Shown here: positions 56,356 through 64,000 of the stretch, one piece after another
How positions within the stretch are numbered: position 1 is the stretch's first letter
How the letters are laid out: each line of letters opens with the position of its first letter
DNA from: Laburnicola sp. R22_1
Taxonomy: Eukaryota; Ascomycota; Dothideomycetes; Pleosporales; Didymosphaeriaceae
Reading direction: 5' to 3'
NCBI GenBank assembly: GCA_014281115.1
Contig: JACONQ010000006.1
Location: 62,001 to 126,000 of the forward strand
DNA length: 64,000 nucleotides
Translations under genes and position numbers: made by a program
Notes under the pieces: generated by a model
Databases searched by the model: none
The model's input: the letters and a program-made list of their open reading frames with translations, nothing else
What the model was told of the DNA's origin: nothing

Positions 56356-57467
56356 ATGAACACGGCCGAGCCCCCCACGAGCCCGGCGCCGGCCTCATCG
56401 GCGGCCAGCGACAGCAAACACGGCACAGACGAGCCAGGCCTCGTGGCCAAGGGCAAACGCAAGCTGCTGGGACTCGGCAAGAACAAGCAGGACGAGCACG
56501 GCAACGCGCAGCAGGAGGAAGCAGAACCCCCCGACAACACCACGGCGGCGCCACCGCTGCTGCTGCCCTCGCCGCCCCTGACCACATCCCCGCCGCCCGG
56601 CCGTCGCTCCCCGCGTGGCAGCCCGCGCATTGCCTCGCCCGGCCGCCGCATCAACCGCTCCTCGTCGCCCGGCCTGCACTCCCCAGCTTCCTCGCAGATC
56701 TTCGAGCGCAATGTGCAGGAGCCCGAGGACTCGGACGCCATCCCAGCCCACATCAAGACCGAGGACCACATTCCGGCCGCACTGGACGCTTCGTCGCTCG
56801 CCATTACCGACGACCATCTGAATCCCGACGAGGTGGAGATTATCATGCACTCGGCCCACCAGCCTGCCTCTGCGGTGAGTCGACCTCGGACATGAACCAA
56901 GCGTGAAGCGTATGCTCATCCGTCCCTTTCCAGGCCGTAGCAGCCAGCGTCACCGAGTCGGCGGTGCACTCGCCCTCGCTCGCCCACGAAGACGGCTCTC
57001 TCTCCAGCCACCCGGACCTCTCCGACTCGGTCTCGAACCCAAACTACGGCTCCCTAGACACGACGGACGTGCGCCGCCTGAGCTTCATCTCCTTCGCCGA
57101 CGTCGTGCAGGCCGAACACGCCGAAACAGATCGGGATGCCTCGCAGCCGCAGTTCATGAGCCTGTCCAACACGGCCAACCGCTCGCCCTCGCCCGTGCGA
57201 TCGCCCGCGTCGTCGCATGGCTTCAGCGCCTCGCCCCCAAGGAGCGGCGCCGTATCGGTAAAAGGTGCAGGCGCAGGCCCCGGCAGCCCTACGGCGCAGG
57301 GCGCGCACAGTCCGCCGTTGGCTGGTGGGGGAGAGCTGCAGATTGAGACGATGCGGCAGGCGCTGCGGAGGACGGGCTCGGGCGATCTCAGCGGCGCGCG
57401 CTCGCAGCCGCTGAGTGCGCTCAGTCTGGACGAGACGGCTGCTGATCAGCCGCCGTTCAGCAGGTAG
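56356..57467 (+). CDS. Conserved low-complexity fungal protein
   Basis: ATG 56356 begins MNTAEPPTSPAPASSAAS. One intron (GTGAGTCG..TTTCCAG) joins SAHQPASA to AVAASVTESAVHSPS. About 350 residues, Ser/Pro/Ala-rich with many SP sites (SPPPGRRSPRGSPRIASPGRR), suggesting extensive phosphorylation. Less repetitive, conserved-looking segments are SQIFERNVQEPEDSDAIPA, ITDDHLNPDEVEIIMHSAH and NYGSLDTTDVRRLSFISFAD. The C-terminus has GELQIETMRQALRRTGSGDL. I do not recognise the family and no catalytic motif is visible. The same segments look like those seen in other Pezizomycotina proteins, but I cannot check this. Confidence 0.72.
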
Positions 57468-57915
57468 AGCACGAGCACGCGCGAGTGGGGCTACCGGCTG
57501 GGGGTCTCGGTGACGACGGCAGGGGTTGAGGATGAGCAGCCGTCCATTTGGCATGCAGGAGCTCTCGACGGAGCCGTCTTTGAATGCATGGGCGGAGGAA
57601 CGGGTCTTGGGGCGATATCCACGGCGTTTTCAGCTCATGTATTGGGTGGGTGCTATCTATCTCCGGAGCAAACTACCTAGGTGCTAGGAGAGCGGTGTAC
57701 AGTGTGTATGGCAGTGCCGAAGTTATGCCCTCTCTAATTTATGACATCCAGTGACTTGTATTTATCCATCTTGACTGATGTTATGTACATGTAACATTTT
57801 ATTAATTATGTTCTCATGGTATGTAATTGATTGTGTGCATGATCAGATTGCCGAAACACATCAGCCGTACTACCTGTAGTCTCCCATCAACCACACAACG
57901 CTTTTAACCCCATCA
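57468..57915. other. 3' intergenic region between convergent genes
   Basis: AT-richer spacer; nothing recognised. Confidence 0.5.
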
Positions 57916-60900
57916 TCAAACCAACGCCCCAGCCCTCCCCATCCACCCCACCACCACATCCCCCCCAACCCTCCCCTCCAACCACGCCCTCGCCTTCCCC
58001 CCAACCAACTCCCAAACCCCCCTCGCCTCCCCCAGCCGCACCTCCAAAAACACAACCACCAACAGCGTCGCCCATTCCGCCCGCTCAGCACACCCGACGT
58101 CTAACATCTCCTTCTCTGCCGTCGCCTCGTCGATTCTAAGCGCTGCAAAGAGCGCAGAGGACCACGGCCAGGAGCCTTCGAAGGTTTGGGTTTGGATTAG
58201 GAAGGTGAGGATATCTTCGTCGGTTTGTGGGACGACTGGGTTCTCGGTGGAGAGCGTAGGAGACGGGGAGTGGGAGGGTGGTGCTTGCGGCGGTGGTGGT
58301 GGTGGTGGTGCGGTGAAGAGTTGGTTTCTTGCCGCTGTAGCGGGTTGAGTAGAGCTGGCTGATCCGAAACCGAAGAGGCGGGAAGGATTTGACGTCTGTG
58401 TTGATGCCTGGTTGCACATAGGGGACGCAAAGAGGGAAGCTCCTCCAGCTGCTGGAGCTGGAGCTGCAGATGATCCTCCGAGGCTTGAGAAGAGCGACGG
58501 CGCAGACGGCGCTCCCGGTGCGTTAGAGTTACCTGGGTCGAACGACGCGCTGCCCAAGCGCCTGAAAGGGTTTTGTGGTTGCGCTGATGACGCCGGCCCG
58601 GACGAATGACCAAACAACATGGCGCCACCCTGGGCTGTGGTGGTTGAAGATGATCCGAAACCTTGTGCAGCGCGTGGTTGGGGCGGAGTTCCAGCCATGC
58701 TGGAGGAGAGTGTTGCGCTGCCAAAAAGCCCACCACCTGTGGCAGGCGCTCCACTCGGAACATGAGATGTATTGAGCGGACCAAAGAGGCCGCCAGTGCT
58801 TGTAGGGGCATGTTGCTGTTGAACATGTTGCTGTTGAACATGTTGCTGTGTGGGCTGTCCAAATAGAGATTGAGAACCCTTTGGTCCACTGCTCGCGGTA
58901 CCGAAGAGCCCCGTAATAGGCTGTCCACTCGGAGCATGAGACGTATTGAGCGAACCAAAGAGGCCGCCAGTGCTTGGAGTAGCATGTTGCGGGCCGGACT
59001 GTCCAAATGGAGCCTGGGAACCCTTTGGTCCACTACTCGTTGCACCAAAGAGCCCACTACGCGATGCACCAAAGAGCCCCGTAGTAGGCGGCTTATTCGG
59101 AGCATGAGACGTATTAAGCCAACCAAAGAGGGTGCCAGTGCTTGTAGAGGTATGCTGTTGTGCTGGCTGTCCAAATAGAGACTGAGAACCCTTTAGTCCA
59201 CTACTCGCTGCACCAAAGAGCCCTCTGGTGGTAGGCGGTCGACTCGCTCCACTGACCGTAGTGGGTGCACCAAAGAGACCTCCATGGCTCGCAGTTGCAT
59301 GTTGCGGGGCGGACTGTCCAAAGAAAGGGCCCGGCGGTGGGCAACAAGCGTACTGAGGTCCATAGGACGAGAGACGCGGAGACGACGTTGGTGCACCATA
59401 CCAAATAGAACCCGGGGTTTGAGATCTCTGGCCGTTTGATACAGATGAGAGTGATGTTCCGGGTCCGAGTAAGCGAACATGACGACGCGCAGCTGAAGAG
59501 CCACCGTCCTGCAAGCGATCCAGAGACTTGTCTTGTGACACATCACCGGTCAAATCGTCGTCATCGAGATATTCCCACTCTTTGTCGTCTTGCCTCTCAT
59601 GAGGAGTCTCCTTGTTTTTCTCCACCGCCACAAACGAACACCACTTCCCACTGACTTGGAACTGGACACCAAGGCGAACCGCCTCACGCTCTACCATGCT
59701 GCTGAACCGGCTCTCATATTGATCTTTAAGGAGCTTGCCCGATTCGTCCCTAGCCTCTGGAAGCCAGCCTCTCCCTTCCTCCAGCTCGGACATTGCTTTC
59801 TTGGCGGCAAGTTGGTGGATCGTTTGACCTGGTGTATCCAGAATATGAACAGGAAATTCAAGCTCGAGGGGCCCGTGGGTGCTTGTTCCGCGGAGAATCA
59901 CCGACGTGGGCGTCTGGGTTGGGGCGTCTGGTCCAAGGAGAAGGTAAACCGCTGTTCGAATAAAGCTAAATAGGGGCGGGACGGACTGGGGAGCTTGGAT
60001 GATTTTCGGAAGGGGAACCTTTGGAAGGTGTGCGAATCGGGACTCTCCTGTGTTGTCAGAAGAAGAGGCTCCAAGCTTGTCCGGATCGACGGAGGGGTCA
60101 AACAGGGAAATGGGCTTGGTCTGGAAAAGCAGTTAGTATAAATTAAAACATATCTTGAGGCAGCAACTCACCGGTTCAGGCTTCTCTGTTTTCTCGTTCA
60201 GGTCAAGCTTGACAGTCAAGCTATCGGCGACCTTTTCGATCATTTCAAAATCATCCTCTTCTTCAGTGTTCTCCATTTTACTGCTGTACTTCACTTCAAG
60301 GGTGTAGTCGTCCACGTGAGGAGACAAAGCCCCTTTGAGCATCCTAACAATCTTACTATCCATCTTTTCGCCTTCACCAACAATTTGTGAGAATCCATTC
60401 CCTGCTCTTGCGAGGCCCTCAACTAGCGAATGCGATACACTGGAACCGATTCCTAGGCTGTACACACGGATCGGTACCTTTGTCTCCTTGACTTGCTGGT
60501 TGAGATAGGTAAACATAGCCTCCTGACCCCAAATTTCTCCGTCGGTGAGCATCATTACTTCGAGAGGAATGTCTTTGTAGCGTTGCTCTATGGTCGCTTT
60601 GAGCGGCTGCAGCATCTCTGTGCCACCGTAGTTGGCAGTAAGGGTGTTGACATGCGCTACAGCCTGTTCGAGCGTCTGCTGACTGTATGATACGCTCTTT
60701 GGCCACAGGAATGAGTATGAAGAGCCAAAAGAGCAAATGTTGAACATGACCCCGACAGGCAGGGACTTAAGAAACACTTGGAGTGCTTGTTTCACCAGCG
60801 TGATGCTGCTGCCTGCCATGGAGCCAGAGCGGTCGCAAACAAAGACGATCTCTGGATTCTGTGGCGGCAGCGCGAATTTTGGCACCAGGGTTACCATCAA

Positions 60901-61731
60901 GGCCCGTTGGTTAGGGATGGTAGGATGCGATTCAAGGATGGCTTTGGGCACGCCGGTATCTTTGGCGACGATCTGAAGGATGAAGTCGTTGTCCAGTTGC
61001 GTGCTTCCGATGCTGAGTGTTGCGGATGCCTTCGTCATTCTCGGTTCGTCGTTGGGTGCGGTCGATAGAGTTCCTATGGAGACTGCAATGGCATGGCTCG
61101 GCGAAAGAACTTTCTGGATGAAGGAGCCTTCTGCCATCTCCACGTCGACGATGACGGAAATGCTACCACGAGAAGCGTGTTCAGCAGAATCGTAGTCATA
61201 ACCTAGCGGAGTTGTTCCATAGCGAGGTGCGATGATATTTGGGATGGTGAATCGAATGCCGTCAACTTCCATGTCGTGTTTCAGTTCCCCAAGATATGTG
61301 ATCTTGACGACAATTCGGGAGCCCGGAGGCACATTGCCCACAGTAGTCAGGAACGTATCGGCGGCGTGTAGTTGCTCAAAGAGTCCGGCAGTTTCTCCTC
61401 GGGCAACGGCTGCAGAATAGTCGTGCTTTGCATCGTTCTTCTCTTTGACCTCGCCAACAATAGTACGGTCGTCGACGTGGCATGTGAAGCCAACCACGCT
61501 GACCCCATCGTACAAGGGGAATACATACTTGACTTCCCGGATGCCTTTGGCCGACGAAGGGTTGATGAAGGTCTGGACGAGTGTGGTTCGGGACGTGTTG
61601 GAAAGAATGACAGCATGCGCTTCCAAATTGACCTGGGGTAGAAACACCTGCCGATCTGGAACGTTAGCTATGTAGTATAGGCCGCAAAGTTGACTGCCCG
61701 GGGCAGGTGCCTGATGCATGTTGCCAAACAT
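57916..61731 (-). CDS. VIT-VWA domain protein with a GLFG-rich C-terminal tail
   Basis: Two exons, 1,254 residues. ATG 61731; a 51-nt intron with a perfect TACTAAC branch point joins EKTEKPEP to TKPISLFDPSVDP. The VIT domain (about 15-150) has NLEAHAVILSNTSRTTLVQ, YVFPLYDGVSVVGFTC and FLTTVGNVPPGSRIVVKI. The VWA domain (about 293-460) has a complete MIDAS: VFVCDRSGSM (D300, S302, S304), GGTEM (T371) and MLTDGEIW (D397). A second alpha/beta region follows in exon 2 (about 540-690). Residues about 785-1135 are Gly/Ser/Gln-rich with eight GLFG and several SLFG/FG motifs in degenerate tandem units. The end (about 1160-1254) is a helical domain (TDEDILTFLIQTQTFEGSWP). VIT-VWA pairs occur in ITIH proteins and vault PARP4; a nucleoporin-like GLFG tail is unusual. 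Frame is intact; function unknown. Confidence 0.85.
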
Positions 61732-62539
61732 CGGGGTTGGAAATCAGTGCAGAGTGCCGAAGGCTGGGGGAATAGCGGGGCAAAAGGACAAGGCAGTCAA
61801 AAGATCACAAGAACAGAGTGTGATGGACTGGGCAACGTTTCACCGGCGCACAATAATGCAGAATGACCAACTTTCTCGAGATCGAGTTGCTCATGTACTG
61901 CCTGAGCGGCCTCTCGTATCGATCTGAAGGGCACGATAGCTGAAGTCCTGGCAAATCGAATGGACACTAGTAAATTGAAGCGTCAATCATCAGCTGCTTG
62001 AAGATGCGATCAGAAATAGAGAGGTGTGGATATGTAGGAGCAGGCGGGGGTTGTTAAATACGTGAAATCGCTGCGTTGTTGCCTGCATCGTTGCCTGATT
62101 CATGTCTGCTGCCTGGGGAGGCGCAGGCTCGTATTCATTCGTAATTACTTGTCTGCAGCGTTGCGCACGTGCGACCCTTTCGAACTTTGTTGTGGTTGGC
62201 AGTGTGTGAATTGCTTGGGGTTACGGTGTTGAGGTGTGAGGTCCAAGTGAGGTCCAGGTGAGGTCCAAGTGAGGTCCAGGTGAGGTCCAAGTGAGGTCCA
62301 GGTGAGGTCCAGGTGGAGATGGCCTGTTGGGGAAGGAACAGGGATGGATGAGGTCATGGGTTCTTTCCCGCAAAAAAATCCGCAGTCCAGTCATCATCTC
62401 ACATCCAATGCCCCACCCCTTCCCAATCGCCCCTTCCTTCCACCAGCTGCAACGCCTGCTTTGCCACCGCCGCAGTTTTCATAAACTCTCGCGTGTCCCT
62501 CGCCGTCTACAGCTCATTCGCGCCGCGGGCGCCCGAAGC
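61732..62539. other. Intergenic region with a minisatellite
   Basis: 5' flanks of the divergent VIT-VWA and PUS3 genes; it holds the 62236-62315 tandem array. No other gene. Confidence 0.5.
62236..62315 (+). repeat. GTGAGGTCCA minisatellite
   Basis: About eight tandem copies of a 10-bp unit GTGAGGTCCA/G, alternating A and G at the end so that a 20-bp higher-order repeat (GTCCAAGTGAG / GTCCAGGTGAG) is visible. Confidence 0.85.
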
Positions 62540-64000
62540 ATGCGATCGAGCTACGACCAGTGGACACACGAGCAGCTGGTCGCGCGGATCCAGGACCTGG
62601 AGGCGCAATTGCAGCCGCCGCCGCCGCCGCAGCCGCAGGACACCGCCTGGACGGCGAAACCTGCCGAGCCGAATGCTGCGACCTTCACGAGCTTTCCGAT
62701 CCCGGCGCCGGGCCACGACCACAAGCAGACGCCGTTCCGCAAACCGCCCAAGCAGCAGCCCAAGCCCTTTGACGCATCGCGATACAGCTCCAGACTCATT
62801 GCGCTCAAGTTCGCATACTTGGGCCAGAAGTACAACGGGCTCGAGCACCATGCCAACAACACCACGCCCTTGCCCACGATAGAAGAGGAGCTGTGGAAGG
62901 CGCTGGCCAAGACAAGACTGATCAGCCCCACGCCGAGGGGAGAAGAAGAGAGGGAACGATATAGCAGGCTAGACCGGAAAGCATTCGAAGCCTGGGATAG
63001 GGATGGTGCCGACGTGAATTGGGACGGCTGCGAATACTCGAAATGCGGCAGGACGGACCGGGGCGTGAGCGCCTTTGGGCAGGTCATTGGGCTGCGCGTC
63101 AGAAGCAATAGGCCTCTACCAAGGACACAAACTCCCATCACACCTGCAGAGGACGCCGTGGCAGACGATGCGTCAGATTTGGCACCATTCTCCCCGTCTG
63201 GAGGCGATTCAGTTGCGCCCGTAAAGCCTTTCGACGACATCAAAGACGAAATCTCCTACATCCAGCTGCTGAATCGCGTGCTACCACCCGACATTCGCAT
63301 CTACGCATGGTGCCCCAACCCGCCGCCCGGCTTCTCCGCCCGCTTTTCCTGCAAAGAAAGACGCTACAAATACTTCTTCACAAACCCTTGCTTTGCTCCG
63401 CCCCCAGGCCCCTCTGGTGTATACTCGACCAACACGGACCAAACAGCCACGCGTGAAGGCTGGCTGGACATCGAAAAGATGCGCGAGGCATGCAATGAAC
63501 TCGTCGGGCTCCACGACTTCCGCAACTTCTGCAAGATCGACGCCTCGAAACAGCTCACCAACTTCAAACGGCGCATCTTCCACGCCGCCATCGAAGAAGT
63601 CAGCCCCCTATCCGTCCCATCTTTCCTCTCGCATCCCGCGCTTCAAAATCCAAACGCCGCCGCCCAACAACCCAAAATGTACGCCTTTGTGCTCCACGGC
63701 TCCGCCTTCCTCTGGCACCAGGTCCGCTCCATAGTAGCCACCCTCTTCCTCATCGGCCAGCGTCTTGAGTCCCCCTCGCTCATCCCCGCACTCCTCGACA
63801 TCGCGTCCAACCCGACGCGCCCAAAATATGAAATGGCCTCGGACGCCCCCCTCGTCCTCTGGGACTGCATCTTCCCGCACGCATCCGAAGTACAGTCTTC
63901 CGAGGAGCGCGCACACGGCTACCAAGACAGCCTAAACTGGGTATACGTCGGTGACGAGGCCGGCGGCATCGAGCATAAAAGCTTGGGGGGAAAGAAACAT
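62540..64000 (+). CDS. DEG1: tRNA pseudouridine(38/39) synthase Pus3/Deg1, partial
   Basis: TruA-family enzyme that isomerises uridine to pseudouridine at positions 38 and 39 of tRNA. ATG 62540 begins MRSSYDQWTHEQLVARIQDLE. A proline-rich segment (LQPPPPPQPQ) precedes the catalytic domain, RLIALKFAYLGQKYNGLEHH. The catalytic Asp is in CEYSKCGRTDRGVSAFGQV. Later conserved parts are YIQLLNRVLPPDIRIYAW, FSARFSCKERRYKYFF, NELVGLHDFRNFCKIDASK and YAFVLHGSAFLWHQVRSIVA. The frame is open for 487 codons to the window end without a stop, so the 3' end is missing. The region between TRLISP and PRLRTQTP-type segments and the VAPVKPFDDIKDE stretch are fungal-type insertions. No introns are evident in this part. 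Confidence 0.9.
   Translation, partial: MRSSYDQWTHEQLVARIQDLEAQLQPPPPPQPQDTAWTAKPAEPNAATFTSFPIPAPGHDHKQTPFRKPPKQQPKPFDASRYSSRLIALKFAYLGQKYNGLEHHANNTTPLPTIEEELWKALAKTRLISPTPRGEEERERYSRLDRKAFEAWDRDGADVNWDGCEYSKCGRTDRGVSAFGQVIGLRVRSNRPLPRTQTPITPAEDAVADDASDLAPFSPSGGDSVAPVKPFDDIKDEISYIQLLNRVLPPDIRIYAWCPNPPPGFSARFSCKERRYKYFFTNPCFAPPPGPSGVYSTNTDQTATREGWLDIEKMREACNELVGLHDFRNFCKIDASKQLTNFKRRIFHAAIEEVSPLSVPSFLSHPALQNPNAAAQQPKMYAFVLHGSAFLWHQVRSIVATLFLIGQRLESPSLIPALLDIASNPTRPKYEMASDAPLVLWDCIFPHASEVQSSEERAHGYQDSLNWVYVGDEAGGIEHKSLGGKKH

Noticed and set aside
55755..56900. A 381-codon minus-strand open frame
   Set aside because: It overlaps the conserved plus-strand gene at 56356-57467 and has no family features; it is Ser/Gly-rich shadow sequence of a GC-rich exon.
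1..64000. Secondary-metabolite or CRISPR-type cluster
   Set aside because: No polyketide synthase, NRPS, terpene cyclase or regularly spaced direct-repeat array is present; the oxidoreductases are dispersed among housekeeping genes.

Overview
This is nuclear DNA of a filamentous ascomycete (Pezizomycotina; a Dothideomycete is my guess from general gene character, not proven). The evidence is interrupted genes with short introns (about 45-105 nt, GT-AG, often with a CTAAC-like branch point), a HET-domain protein, a SAT4/rhodopsin-type membrane protein, a DUF7053-like protein, a fungal nitric-oxide reductase P450 and fungal-type DNA transposons. No rRNA, CRISPR array or bacterial operon is present, and I found no convincing tRNA.

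Layout. 0.65-2.2 kb: CYP55-type P450 (minus). 2.7-7.5 kb: a transposon cluster made of a decayed Tc1-like element with exact TIRs and TA duplication, an apparently complete 3.16-kb PIF/Harbinger element (TAA duplication, Myb-like ORF1 plus DDE transposase), and a 108-bp foldback element. 8.2-11.7 kb: DTD1 (minus) and NOT3/5 of the CCR4-NOT complex (plus), divergent. 13.7-20.4 kb: C2H2 zinc-finger protein, IFRD-family protein and Cyp40-type cyclophilin with TPRs. 21.8-27.4 kb: C2/RasGAP protein and a secreted Ser/Thr/Lys repeat protein. 28.8-33.8 kb: two divergent MFS transporters. 34.0-36.7 kb: HET protein with ankyrin repeats lodged inside the HET domain. 37.7-39.5 kb: DUF7053-like protein and a Y_phosphatase3-type phosphatase. 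41-44 kb: low-complexity protein and a PRS5-like PRPP synthetase. 45-49.4 kb: isocitrate lyase and a GH1 beta-glucosidase. 50.4-55.2 kb: alpha-dioxygenase-like haem peroxidase with an apparent one-base frameshift, and a SAT4-like protein. 56.4-61.7 kb: conserved low-complexity protein and a VIT-VWA protein with a GLFG-rich tail. 62.5 kb to the end: PUS3/DEG1 pseudouridine synthase, cut by the window edge.

Most genes are independent housekeeping or metabolic units, not a cluster. I see no biosynthetic cluster. The most unusual items are the HET protein with nested ankyrins (a possible NLR-like cell-death sensor), the VIT-VWA-GLFG fusion, the complete-looking Harbinger element, the foldback MITE and the KK-punctuated secreted repeat protein.

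Exon joins were worked out by hand from splice consensus and conserved motifs. They are internally consistent but not checked against RNA. Protein lengths marked 'about' are estimates.
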